DNA of 64,000 bases from Ureaplasma urealyticum serovar 8 str. ATCC 27618 (GTDB taxonomy: Bacteria; Bacillota_I; Bacilli_A; Mycoplasmatales; Mycoplasmoidaceae), in NCBI RefSeq assembly GCF_000169535.1, contig NZ_AAYN02000002.1, forward strand, positions 310,001 through 374,000, in the 5' to 3' direction. Both the position numbers and the translations under genes were made by a program. A model generated the notes under the pieces. The model had not been told where the DNA came from. It saw only the letters and a list, made by a program, of their open reading frames with translations, and searched no databases. Positions 12,701-25,127 of this stretch are shown here, piece by piece (positions within the stretch are counted from its first letter, which is position 1; the number at the start of each line of letters is the position of its first letter).

Positions 12701-13732
12701 AAAACAAATATTGCAACTCAAAAAAATGAGTTTGTACCATTCATTAAAAGATTTTTAAAAACAGATTCAACATCAGAATTTATTGCCCAATTTATTATTG
12801 GTACTCTTAAATTAGAAAATACTAATAATAATGACATTAATACAATTAAGAAATTTATTAATGAATTAGTTGATAATATGCATAATTTAGATTTCTTAAA
12901 CGTCTTTATTGATAGTATGTTTAATTTAATGAGTAAAAAAGGATTAGATATCTTCATTAAACCAAATGAAATTGCTGAATTTAAAAAATCAATGGAAACA
13001 TTTGGTTTAACAGATCCTATGAATTTATTAAAGATTGCAAAACAAGTTAATAATAACCAGATTAAAGGTGAAACAATTGGCGATTTAATTAATCTAATGT
13101 TTGAAAAATCACCACTTACTTCATATGATAAATTAAATGCAAATGATCATCCTTTATACTATGGATTAAAAAATCTAAAAGAAGAAAGTTTGACAAGTGT
13201 AATTTTTGGTAATGGTAATAAAAAAGAGTATAAAGGAATTGAAAGAATTAATGAATTAGATGCAATCCAACATTTAATCAACCAATTATGAGATGCACAA
13301 AAGAAATATTCTGATCAACATAAAAATTCAATGACATATGAACAAGATAATCCATATATGCGTTCACTAATCCACTTAGGAATTGTTTTACAATGATATG
13401 TGCATGAAACTTATTTTAGAAATACAACCGGCGGATTCTGATGATGGGGAGCTGCTTCTAATTCTTGATCTGGTGAAGGAGAAGTCTTCTTGTTATTAAA
13501 AGCTGATAAAAATTTCAGTGAAGTAAAGGTTAATCAAATGATTATGGGAAATCGTAGTCCATGACTTTGAAGCGCTCCAAGTTATTGATCATATACAAAA
13601 AATGACTTCTTATTTATGATTACATATTGAAAAAAACATAAAACATCAAGACACACTAAAAAACCAATGGTTGATGATATCTTTGAATCATTAAAACGCG
13701 GTTATGGTCAACAAATTGCTATAAAGAAATAA
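3734..13732 (+). CDS. Giant membrane-anchored SGNH/GDSL hydrolase with nine helical modules (paralog 1)
   Basis: One uninterrupted code-4 frame of 3332 residues. Residues 8-30 form an uncleaved or signal-anchor membrane helix after a Lys-rich start, with no lipobox. Residues about 85-385 are an SGNH/GDSL hydrolase: block I IGDSIT (Ser94), block II Gly in ENLGLTGS, block III GAND (Gly237, Asn239) and block V DIHPTELG (Asp373, His375), so the catalytic set is complete. From about residue 540 to 3130 there are nine alpha-helical modules of 280-296 residues, each ending in a helix such as I-S-x-x-E/D-Y/W-x-D-V-I. The end (about 3190-3332) is Trp-rich (GGFWWWG, LLLKAD, IMGNR, RGYGQ). It probably sits outside the cell and may hydrolyse an ester or lipid; the substrate is unknown. 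An AAGGA ribosome site supports the ATG. Confidence 0.9.
5330..13120 (+). repeat. Nine degenerate helical protein modules in giant protein 1
   Basis: Landmark codons of the closing signature fall at 6185, 7061, 7922, 8777, about 9664, about 10504, 11363, about 12213 and about 13072, i.e. spacings of 840-887 bases (280-296 residues). Modules carry recurring lines such as LL-x-NPxKTYDxI, KLKTFIxKFAxxL, xxYNxLxxNLF and IIxLIDVLKI. Linkers after the signature are rich in Asn, Ser, Thr and Gln. DNA identity between modules is low, so the repeat is seen at protein level. Confidence 0.75.
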
Positions 13733-13755
13733 TTTTTAACATATATAAGTTTTAA

Positions 13756-13796
13756 GAAAAACGCTCGTATTAGTTCATAATGAGTGTTTTTCTTTT
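13756..13796 (+). terminator. Terminator of first giant gene
   Basis: An 11-bp stem (13756-13766 with 13782-13792, containing G-U pairs) reads GAAAAACGCTC / GAGTGTTTTTC and is followed by TTTT. It lies 24 bases after the stop. Confidence 0.8.
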
Positions 13797-13832
13797 GTGT
13801 AAATATAAATATTTAAAAAAATAGTTTTAATG

Positions 13833-13851
13833 TTAATTTGTTAAAATATAT
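13833..13851 (+). promoter_or_regulatory. Promoter element of second giant gene, identical to one at 24213
   Basis: TTAATTTGTTAAAATATAT contains an extended -10 like TGTTAAAAT (13839-13847). The same 19 bases occur at 24213-24231 before the lipoprotein gene. From here the leader of the giant gene would be about 135 nt. Confidence 0.5.
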
Positions 13852-13940
13852 AAGTAAGAATTGAAAATAAAAAGATATTTAAAGGTTTAATATATGGTTA
13901 CTAAATCTTTATTTATCTTAATTTTTAGTATATTACTATT

Positions 13941-13961
13941 GTTTTTATAAATGTCCATCTT
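13941..13961 (+). promoter_or_regulatory. Conserved leader element (copy 2)
   Basis: Matches 3681-3701 at 20 of 21 positions. It ends 29 bases before the start codon of the second giant gene. See copy 1 for interpretation. Confidence 0.55.
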
Positions 13962-13990
13962 GAAACAAGTTACGTGAGGAAGTGTTAATT

Positions 13991-16900
13991 ATGGATAAGA
14001 AAAGTAAAAAAATTCTAGGATTAAGTGTTGCTTCAATAATTGCAGCAATTGCAATTATTGCCCCTGCGACTTATTTTGGTCTACAAAAGCAAGAAGAAAA
14101 TAAAAAAGATATCAATTTAGATAATATTACGCGTCGCATACCTGGTGAAGGTAAAGATATTATTAAGGTTGAAGACTTGAATAATAATGAACAAAATGCA
14201 GGTTTAAAACTTGATTTTAGTAAAGTAAGTATTAAACCACAAACAAAAATTAATTATTTAGCAATTGGTGATTCAATCACAGCTGGTTTTAATTCAGAAC
14301 TAGGTTGAGAAGCACCTGGTCGTTATGATCCAGTAACTAATAAAATTAGTGGATTAAGCTTTCCTTCATTTATTGCCCAATACATTAATAAAGTTGAACC
14401 AAATCGTTTAGCATCTTATGAAAATTTAGGGATCACAGGCTCACGTATTACAGATTGACTATATATGCTAGGTGCAGGAAGCGATGCATATTTTAAAGAT
14501 CAAGAATATAAATTCTTTGATTTTTCTAAACAAATGGATCAACAAAATAAAAATCCATTCAAAAATCGTTTATCAAAATTTTTTAAAGATTTTGGTTACA
14601 ATTCACAATTATTACCAAAAAATAATCAAGAAGTTAATGCTAGTGATTTTAATGCTTTAAAAGAACAAATTAAAAAAGCTAATTTAATGACGATATCATT
14701 AGGTGCTAATGACTTTTTAAGATACTTAGATATTACTAAGCTTGTAAATTTAACAAATTTAAAAGGCAAAGAGTTAGAAACTAAAGTTAAAGAATTAGAA
14801 AATACTTTAAAAAAATTAGCGTCAGAAATTACAAATGATTTAAAAAAATTAATTAGTTTAATTCGTAATTTAAATCCTAACGTATCAATTACATTAATTA
14901 GCTATCCACTTCCATTACTTCGATTACAGGATGTAATTGATAGTTCTTTTAAGTTATCAAATAAACGTAGTTTAAGTGATGAAATTATGAGTATTTTAAA
15001 TAATGCAATTAAGGATGCTCATGATTTAAATAATAATGTTAACTATATTGATACATTTGATGAAAACGATTGAAAAGAAAATAGTTTTACTTTTGCAAAA
15101 GCAATTTTTGATATTCATCCAACCGAACTCGGTTATAAAAGAATGGCTCAAGATATTTTTCTAAAAATGTCTTTAGGTCAAAATTATGCTCAACAAAAAA
15201 CAGCGTCAATTGCTAATGCTATTTATGATGCTTGGGATAGTGAATACTTTAATAAAGATAAAGATAGTTTTAAACAACAAATTGGTTTCGCTAATAACAC
15301 CAACCAAGATTTAGTAGGAAAAATTTTAGGATCATCAAAAGGTGCAGCATTTTGAGCTAAAACCGCCCTTGAAAATGATCAAGAATTACGTAAAGCTTTT
15401 TCTAATTTTAAAAACACTTCATCACTTGTTAGAGATTGATTAACTTCAAATAAACGTCGTTTTGGTAGTTTTGTTAATTTAATCACTACTAATTTAACAT
15501 CATTAGGATTAGATAAAAATGGAGCAATTAGTCAATTTTTATCAAAAAAAGATGAAAATGATACTAATAATTTATATAAACTAGCTTCAACACTAGCATC
15601 AACACCTTATATTGATATGGTTGTTTCAGGCATTCAAAATGATTTAGATAATTTAGATTTTGATCACAACAATATAATTGGTACACAAAACATTTCTAAA
15701 AAAATTTTATATGATGTTTTTAGAAAAAATATTGTAAATGATAAAAATTTATATGAATTAATTAAAGGCATGTTTAATTCACAATTATTTAGTGAAAATA
15801 AATCTCAAATTAAAGGATTAGTTAAAGCCTTATTAAGCGATTTAGTTAGTTCACATAAATTATTGGAAATTATTTTTGGTGAATTTGCTAATGACAATTT
15901 AAAAAATAACAATGAATTTTTAAAGAATTTATTAACAATTCAAAACAAATTAGTACAAACAAAATCACTAGATAATATCATTAATGTTTTTGTTGATGCT
16001 TTATTTGATAATGATAATCAATACTTATCTCAAGGACCATTGTCAAATGTTTTAGCAAAAATTGTTAGCGCTAATAAAACATTGTTAACAACAAGAATTG
16101 ATAGTTTGTTTAATGATTTATTTAAAGATCAAACAATGTTAGATGCTACTTATGATATTTTAATGCAAGTTTTAGATCAAAAAGTTCCTGATTTTATTAA
16201 AACACCACAAGCATCTAAATTAATTAAAAAAATATTATCAAAAGGTACAGACTTAAAATTAATTAACACTTTAAAATTAAATATAGTTAACTTATTAACT
16301 AATTCAGAAACTTATGCAGGAATATTTGATCCTTCAAAGGCATCAATTATTAGTCTTGTACAAAAATCAATTGATTTTAGTTCAAAATCATTTATTAGCG
16401 ATCTTTTAGATTTACTAACATCAGATAGTATTAATTTAAATGAATGAAAAGAATTCATTAAAGGAATTTTAGATTCTTCAACAATTACAAATATACTAAA
16501 CTATGGTATTGTTGGATTAATTTCTTCTAATACAACATCATTAACAACAAACAATTTTGATTTTAATGTCTTATTAAAAAATTTAATAAGTGTTTTAGCA
16601 GAAAAACATTGAACAGTTGAACAAAAAACAAAATTAAAGAGCATTTTACGAGCAAGTGTTGATGAACTATTGACTAACTCACATACGCAAAATTTCATTA
16701 ATTCAATTGAAGACTTTATTGCTAATAAATTAGGTGATTTACTACTTGGTATGGATAGTGAATTACTTAAAAACAACATGAGCGATATTTGAAAATTAAT
16801 CAAAGAAGTTGTTCATGATTTAATTCATAGTTTTCAATCATATGATTTAGTATTTACAATTATTAACAATTTTATTGATCAACCAGAAAACTATACTAAA

Positions 16901-19900
16901 TTAAATAGCATTAACGATTTATTACCATTAATTTTAAAATCTACAAATAAAGAACTTCAAAGTAAAATTGATGCATTATTTAAAAAACTTGTTGATAACC
17001 AAAAAACAACTAGTTTAATTGGAACATTAACATCAAATTTAATTGTAAACAATCTTTTTAGCAAACAATTAAGTGTTGAATACAATCAAAAAATTAGTAA
17101 TTTTATTACCAATATTTTGCCAACAATTCCTAATCTAACATTATATAAAGAAGTTCGTCAACAAATTTTTGAGTTTTTAACAAATAATGTAGCTAAGATT
17201 TTAGTAAATCCTAAAAATAGTTTATCAATTTTAAATGATGGTGTTAATCAATTACTATCAAATGTATTACCAAAATTATTAACAATTGTTGAATTAGTTG
17301 ATAATGATAAAATTCAAGATCAAGATTTTATTGATGTAATTAAAATCTTTATTGATAATTTAGACTTTAATAAATTATTTAAAAACAACACTACAAATCA
17401 ATCAACCTTTAAGATCAATTTAAATTTAGAACCTAAAAAATTAATTTTTGATTTAATTAAAAACTTATTAAATTCACCAGTTTTAAAAGTAAATGAAAAT
17501 CAAGACAACAAAGCTAAAATAGAATCTAATAAAGCTAAAATTAAGTCAATTTTAACAACAAGTGTTACAAATATTTTTGAAAATTCAAATATTATTAATT
17601 TGTTTAATGATCAATTATCACAATTGTTTAGTTCAATTGATTTCTTTAAAGACTTAAATTTATCAGTTCAACAACGTTCAAAATTTGGCAAAGCTATTGT
17701 TGAAATATTAAACAAAGAAAAATTATTATCAAATTTAATTAATAAATTGATTACTAATTTAATTGATCATACTAACGAATACGCACAAGCAACAAGTTTA
17801 GCAGAAATTTTATCATTAATAGTTAAATATAATGAAATTGAATTAAAGGATGCGTTTGATAAATTATTAACAAACATTTTAAAAAATGAAGATCTTCAAG
17901 ATCTAATTTTACGCATACTTGTTAAATTAATTAATCCAAACAAAACATATGACTCAATTAGTACTGCATCAATTAGTAAACTAAAATCATTTATAACAAA
18001 TTTCGCTACAGGAATTGGACAATTAGATTTTTATCAACAATTAAAGAATTCAATTTTTATAGTTTTTGCTGATAAATCTAAAATGCAACAATTATTATCT
18101 AATGATCAAAGTGCAATAAATGAAATATTATTAGAAGCATTTAATATTAATACACCAGATAAAGTTTTAAAAATTAGTAGCTTATTAGACATTAAAGAAA
18201 TTAGTGCACGTGATTATGCTGATATTATTGAAATTATTTTAGTTGAAATTGGTATTAATACTAATACAAATGTACAAACTAATGAATCTAATAATTCTCA
18301 AGAATCAAATCCAAATAATAAATCAAATAATTTTGTTTTCCAAATTTTCAAAAAGGCTTTAAATAATGGTATTAGCGATAGTCAATTACAAAAAATTAAA
18401 GATGTTATTAACTATTTATTAGATGATATTGTTAAGATTCATGATTCAAGCAGTTTTTTAAGAATTCAACTAAATCAATTAGCTCACATTTTAGTTGATA
18501 AAATCACAACATCTTTACCACAATCAGTATCCATTAAACATTGATATGAAGAAATTTTCTCATCGATTTTAAATAATCAAGATTTCTTACAAAAAGCTAA
18601 GGTTTTATTATCAAGCGTTTTAAATGAAATAATTGAACACAAAGATAAATATAAAAATGTTGATTCATTTGGTCAATTAATTACTACATTTATTACAAAT
18701 AAAGCAAGTGATTTAAAAGCACAATTAAAAGATTTATTAAATACAGTTTTAAAAAATCAAACACTAATTACTAATATTGGTCAAGTAATAATTGAATCAT
18801 TTAAATTAGAAAATAAAATTGATGTTTTAGATGAAAATCTTGAACAAAACACAATTTCATTTATTAATAAAATATTTGCACATATTACAGAATTACCAAT
18901 TTATAACAATTTAGTGGATAATTTCTTTAATTTCTTTACTCAAAATACAAATACTTTTGATAAAAAGCCATTTGATTTTAATAAATTTAAAGATAGTTTA
19001 TTTAATGCAATTATACCTAAAATGAATGATTTTGCTTCACTTTTAGATTTATTTAAATATAATGAAATTAGTGAACAAGAATGAAGAGATGCTATTACTT
19101 TCTTTATTGATTATTTACCATTAAATAGTTTAATTAATTCTAAATCATCATCAACTAATTCTTTAGCACTTACTAGAAATGCTTCTGTTTCAAATTCAGA
19201 AGTAAATTCAAATAAAATTAAAAATATTATTTTTGATTTAATTAAAGCATTAGCTCAAAAAGCTAAAACATTTGATAGTAATGTTGCAACTAAAACAAAA
19301 AATATTATTGAATTTACTTTTGATAAACTTTTAACTTCAAATAATATTAGAAGTTTTGCTAAAAATTTATTATTAGATTTGGCTCCAATCAAATCTTTCT
19401 TAAATTCACTTAATATACAAGATGAAAAACAACCGGAAGTTATTGAACATATAATTAATGCTCTTTTAAAAGATAAGCAATTACAAACAATTTTCAATGC
19501 CTTAATTGAATCTATTTTATCAAATAGTAATAATTTCGATAATACTACAACTTTATCTGAGATTATTAACCAAATTGTTAATACAAGCAAAGAAAAAATT
19601 AAACCAGCTATTACTAAGATTATTCAAAACTTATTAGTAGATGATGAAATACAAACATTACTATTGTGTTATGCTATTCCACAAATTAATGCAACAAAAA
19701 CATATGATAATATTAGTGAATCATCAATTAATAAAATTAAAAATCTAATTACAAAATTAGCAAATAATCTAAATCAATTTAGCATCTACAACAATGTTTT
19801 AGACAACTTATTTACAAAATTAGGCGATAAAACAAGTGTTGATAAGTTATTAACGGGTGATTTATCATCAATTTTAAATATTTTAAAAGAAGTTTTAAAT

Positions 19901-22900
19901 TTAAATCAACCATCAGAATTAATAAAAGTTATTGATATATTTAATATTGAAGCTATTTCTGCACAAGATTATGTTGATGTTTTAAATGTTATTGTTAATG
20001 ATATTGGTTTTAATAATCAACCAACTACAAACAATAACCAAAATCAAAAAAATGATATTAATGTGTACTTTAACTATTTAAAAGCTTTAGTTGAACATAA
20101 TTTTAGTGAGTCAGCAAAAACAAAACTTAAAGAAATTGTTAAATTATTTGTTACAGATGTAATGAATGATAATCATGAAGATCATTTTTGAAAAACAACT
20201 TCATCATTTGTTAGCGAAAAATTAAGTGATTTATTAATTAAAAAAGTTCAAGCATTAAGCACACAAAAAAATGAATATCGACAACTAATTAATAATTTAT
20301 TGAGTGGAAATGATTTTAAACAAGTTGTTCAAAATTTAGTTATTGAAGGATTTGCAAAAATAATTAATCATCAAGAACAATTAAAGAATGCGCAAGATTT
20401 TGGTGATTTAATTCAAAAAATTATTAATATAGATGATAGTTGAATTAAAAATCAACTAAAACAACTTTTAAATGCAATTGTAAAAAATGTAAATTTAACA
20501 AAAGCAACATCAACTGCAATTATTAATTCATATTTAAACTATTTTGAAATTAAAAATTTATCAGAAGAAAACAAAAATACTTTAATTAACATTTTTGACA
20601 AAATTTTAAAACAAGTTCCTAATTTATCATACTTGCAAAATATTGTTGATCAATCAGTTGATTTCTTAAAAACAAATATTCAAGCATTAATTAATAACCA
20701 ATCACTTAAAGATGATGTATGAAATGATTTTATTAACAAGAACGTGACAGACATTAGTGCATTAAGTAATTTATTAGAAATTTTTAAAACTAATGAAATT
20801 ACAAGTAGTGAATGAAATCAATTAATTACAATTTTAGTTGATCATGCACCAATTAGTAAAATTGAACAAATTATTACAAGTTTAGCATCAAGTTCAACAA
20901 TTAGTAATAAAGTACAAAAACAAAGTATTAAAGTACAAATTGATAAAATTTATACACTTATTAAAAAAGTGCTTCAATCACAAGCTTTAAATAAAAATCA
21001 TGCTAATACTAGTGTTGTTAAAATTAATGAAGTTATTAAAACATTAATTGATCGTTTATTTGCTAATGAAGAAATTCAAATTTTAATTACTAATAAATTA
21101 TCAAATTGAATCTTTAGCTCAAATCTAGCAAATACTTTAAATATTGATAGTAACCAAAAAGATAGTTTAATCAAACCAATAATTGAATTTATTGCTAATA
21201 GTAACGAATTAAAAGATATTTTAAAATCTATAACAAATAGCTTTGTCTCACATGCTTCTGATTTAGCGAATACAAATTCATTTGAAGAATTAATTGCTAA
21301 ACTTATTAGTCTTGAACAAGCAAATTTAAAAAATAATTTAAAGAATTTTGTTCAAAAATTATTTGAAAATGAAAAAGTTGATGAATTATTCGCACGTGTG
21401 ATCTTCAAACAAGTTTCACCACAAAAAACATACGATCAAATCCAAAAAGCGCATAAAGATAAATTAATTGCTTTCATTAAAAAAATTGCTAATAATTTAA
21501 CAAAATTTGATTTATACAATAAATTATTTGATAACTTATTTAACTCAATTACAAAACACGAAAACTTAACAAAATTATTAAGCGAACAACAAGATAGTTT
21601 GATTAGTTTTATTAAAACAATTTTTGATTTTAGTGATCCAAAACAAATTGTTTCATTAATTGATGTACTAAAAGTTAGTGAAATTACAAGTAATGATTAT
21701 ATTGACGTTATTAAATTAATTTTAGATGAAATTGATTTTAATCATTTCTTTAATCAAACTGTTGAAAACAATTCTTCAAATCCATCAAATTTTCAACAAA
21801 ATAGTAATAGTAGTAAGTTAGATATAAATAAATATTATATTTATGTAAAAACTTTATTTGCTCATGAAATGGATTCTACAACAAAAGAAAAATTAAAAAC
21901 AATTATTAATGAACTAACAAAACAAATTGTTCAAAATACAAATCAAGGTTTATTAAATAACTTAGGTACTGGATTGGGTCAAAAACTAAGTAATTTAATT
22001 ATTAATGGAATTCCAGGTTTAACTAGTTTAAAACAAGAATATAAAACTTTAGTTCAAAAAGTATTTACTAACCAAAACTTATTTGAACAAATTCAAAATT
22101 TAATTATTTATGCAATTAATAGCTTAGTTGATCATAAAGATGAATATAAGAATCATGAAACTTTTGGCCAATTATTATCAGCATATATTAATAAAAACCA
22201 AACTGAAATTATCAGTAAATTAAAAGATGCAATTAATAAAGTAATTAGTGGATCTTCTTCATTGATTGATGATATTGCAACATCATTTGCTAATACAATT
22301 AAAACATATTTCAAATTAGAAAATTTATCAACAGATGATACTAATAAACTAAAAGGTTTTGTTGATTTTGTTATTAAGAATATTTTCAATCTTGAATATG
22401 TTAATGATGGTTTAAACAAACTAATTACAGCATTAAGTACAAATGCAGTTAAGATTATTGATGAAAATGCTGATTTTGCAACTATTATGCAAAGCGATGT
22501 TGTTTCATACTTAACATCACCACAGCAAATTGCAAAATTATTTGAAATTGTTAAATTAGATACAAATGATGCTATTTTAAATTTCTTAAAAGTAATATTT
22601 AATCATTTACCTCAAGATGCATATGCTAATTTATTTGGTAATAAAATTAATATTAGCTCAAATGCTTCTTCGAACCAAAACACTAATAAGAGTACAACGC
22701 CACAACATAATGTACTTGATTATATAAAAGCAATCTTGAATTCTTCTTATTTAAAAGAACAAACAACAATTGCTAAGATTAAACATATTTTCAAAGAATT
22801 ATTAACAACAATTTCTAAGTCATCACAATTAAATAATTATATTGGCCAACTAATTAGTAATAGTTTTGCTCAAAAACTCTCTGATTTTACTAATGTTGAT

Positions 22901-24121
22901 AAACAATATAGTGAAGCATTCTTAAAAGGATCATATCAATTCATTATTGGTGATGAAAAATTAATTAAAATCATTGACGAAGTAGTTAATGATTTAGTTG
23001 ATCATAAAGATGAATATTTAAAACAAATCGAAACTAATAATCAACCATCAATTAATATCATTTTAAATATGTTGATTAAGCGCAATGTTGATAAGCAAAA
23101 AGGTGATTTTGTACCTTTCATCAAACGTTTATTAACTATTGATTCTTCAACACAATTTATGGCTCAATATATTTTTAGAACACTAAAATTAGAAAATACT
23201 AATGCTCAAGATATTAAAGTAATTCAGACATTTGTAAAAGAATTAGTTAGCCAAGTAGATCAATTAGACTTTGTAAATTTATTCATTGATAAGATATTTA
23301 CTTTATTAAAAGAAAATGGTCTTGATTTATTTACTAACGAAGAGGGTATTAAAAAAGTTAATGAAGCAATGAAAACGTTTGGATTAACAGAAACAACAAA
23401 TTTACTAAAGATTGCTAAACTTGTTGAACCAAACAAAATTAGAGCTGAAACAATCGGTGATTTAATTAACTTAGTGTTTGAAAAATCACCACTAGCTGAA
23501 GATTTTGAAAGTATTACACAAGAGAAAAACCCATTATATTATGGTTTAAAAAATCTTAAAGAAGATAGTTTAAGTGGTGTATTATTTGCTAGTGGTAAGA
23601 AAAAAACTGGTGAAGCAGCTAAAGTTAGTGAAATTAACATGTTAGATGCCATCCAACACTTAGTTAACAAATTATGAACAGCACGTGCAGAATATGCTAA
23701 AAAACATCCTAATTTAGAATATGAACAAGATAATCCATACATGCGTGCATTAGTTCATTTAGGAATTGTAATGCAATGATATGTTCATGAAACATATTTT
23801 AGAAATGTTTCTGGCGGGTTATGATGAACAGGTTCTGATTCATTATCAGGTGAAGGTCGTGTTTATTTATTGCTAAAAGCTGACATGGGTGCTGAAAGTG
23901 AAAAACGTGTTCGTTCAATGATTATGGGAAACCGTGGCGCAATGCTTTGAAATACGCCAAAAGAATGAAATTATGGTAAAAATGATTTTTTATACATGAT
24001 TACATATTGAAAATGAAGAACAAATTCACGTTTTAATGATCCGAAAGAAAAAAATAAAGCCACATTTGTGTTTAAAGCTTTAAAACGTGGCTATGGTCAA
24101 AAAGTTAAAACAATGAAATAA
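13991..24121 (+). CDS. Giant membrane-anchored SGNH/GDSL hydrolase with nine helical modules (paralog 2)
   Basis: 3376 residues, colinear with the preceding gene. The ATG at 13991 is preferred over an in-frame GTG at 13982 because GAGGAA (13976-13981) sits 9 bases before it and because paralog 1 starts the same way (MDKK-KK). It has an N-terminal signal-anchor helix (residues about 8-30). The hydrolase domain shows IGDSIT with Ser95, a GAND block and DIHPTELG with Asp374 and His376. Nine helical modules have closing signatures near residues 819, 1113, 1409, 1698, 1994, 2275, 2570, 2861 and 3154. The C-terminal domain repeats the features of paralog 1 (SGGLWW, LLLKAD, IMGNRG, RGYGQ). The hydrolase part is about 95 percent identical in DNA to paralog 1 while the modules have drifted. 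It is probably an extracellular, membrane-tethered hydrolase. Confidence 0.9.
15600..23490 (+). repeat. Nine degenerate helical protein modules in giant protein 2
   Basis: Closing-signature codons at 16445, 17327, 18215, 19082, 19970, 20812, 21698, 22571 and 23450 give spacings of 842-888 bases. Module n of this protein matches module n of paralog 1: signature residues are W, V/F, Y, W, F/Y, W, Y, then two divergent ones in the same order. The array was therefore present before the gene duplicated. Confidence 0.75.
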
Positions 24122-24128
24122 AATTAAG

Positions 24129-24167
24129 AAAATATTAAAGATTGCGCTATAGTCTTTAATATTTTTT
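24129..24167 (+). terminator. Terminator of second giant gene
   Basis: A 13-bp stem (24129-24141 with 24153-24165) reads AAAATATTAAAGA / TCTTTAATATTTT around a GC-containing loop and is followed by T residues. It starts 7 bases after the stop. Confidence 0.85.
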
Positions 24168-24212
24168 ATTTATATTAAGTTAATAAGTTTTGATGTTATT
24201 GTATCTAATAGT

Positions 24213-24231
24213 TTAATTTGTTAAAATATAT
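24213..24231 (+). promoter_or_regulatory. Promoter element of lipoprotein-yebC cluster
   Basis: Identical for 19 bases to 13833-13851. TGTTAAAAT (24219-24227) acts as a probable extended -10, giving a leader of about 41 nt. Confidence 0.5.
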
Positions 24232-24274
24232 TAATATTAGTTAATAGGAATTTTAATTTGGGTAAATGTAAACC

Positions 24275-25114
24275 ATGCAAATTAATAAGAAGAAATTGTT
24301 AATAAAATTAGGTCTATTTTTAGGATTAGGAACGATTCCTATTTTTGTAAGCTCTTGTTCAATTATTATTCCTGATTCGATTCCATTAAAATCTAATGTT
24401 TCATTAATCACTAACGATATTTCTAAATTAGCTAATAACTATATTGATAACCAACACGAAATTATTGAAAGTGTTGATAAAAATAAAAAAATTAATTTAA
24501 CAAATGAAATGATTCAAAAAGCAAAATTTTATGCTGAATATGTTGGACGATTACGTTTTATTCAAAAATTAAAAAATGAAATTGAAAAGTGAAAAGTTTC
24601 AACGAATGAAATTATTAAAACAATTACTGACGCCGATATTAGTAGTTTGTATGATTTTAATGATAATAATTTAACTATTTATACAAAAACATTTTATTTT
24701 CGAGATCCTAAAATTGTAAATACCAATAAAAATGATTACTTCATTTCTAAAAAGCCTATTCAAACCATTACTATGGAAAACTTATTAGATATGGGTTTAA
24801 CATGAACAATTATTTATAAAGATCAAACAAAGACTCATATTAAACCAACAGATTTTATGACAAAAAATTTTATTGATTATAAAAAACTTGAGAATAAAAT
24901 TGATACACGTTTAAAGATTTTGTATGATATGATCGTTAAAAATGAATCGTTAAATATTAATCATAGCGAATATGAATCATTGCTAGTAAATAATGATTGA
25001 AAAAAATATCATGAAAATGTGATTAATATATTTATTCATCAACGTTATAACGAAGGTATAAAAATTGATATTGATTTTTTAAGCCATTTTTTATTGAAAG
25101 AAACATTAAAATAG
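24275..25114 (+). CDS. Predicted lipoprotein of unknown function
   Basis: A 279-residue protein with a prolipoprotein signal: Lys-rich start, hydrophobic helix (residues 8-25) and lipobox VSSC with Cys28 as lipidation site. The mature part is hydrophilic, about 250 residues, with no family I recognise, and presumably faces outward on the membrane. The frame passes through three TGA codons. It is followed after 13 bases by yebC, so the two are likely co-transcribed, and it shares its promoter core with the giant gene just upstream. Confidence 0.85.
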
Positions 25115-25127
25115 GAGTTAAAAGAAT

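Noticed and set aside
6691-12957. Minus-strand frames of 74-100 codons inside the giant genes
   Set aside because: Shadows of the long code-4 frame in AT-rich sequence; no ribosome sites and no recognisable proteins.
5330-13120. Possible CRISPR or short tandem DNA repeat
   Set aside because: Repeats are long, degenerate and protein-level; no regular short repeats with spacers are seen anywhere in the window.
13982-13990. GTG start for the second giant gene
   Set aside because: GAGGAA is correctly spaced for ATG 13991, and the paralog starts at the same residue.
3734-24121. Idea that the giant genes are chains of smaller genes or pseudogenes
   Set aside because: I read across the gaps between standard-code fragments: each break is TGA, which is Trp here, and I found no TAA or TAG in frame.
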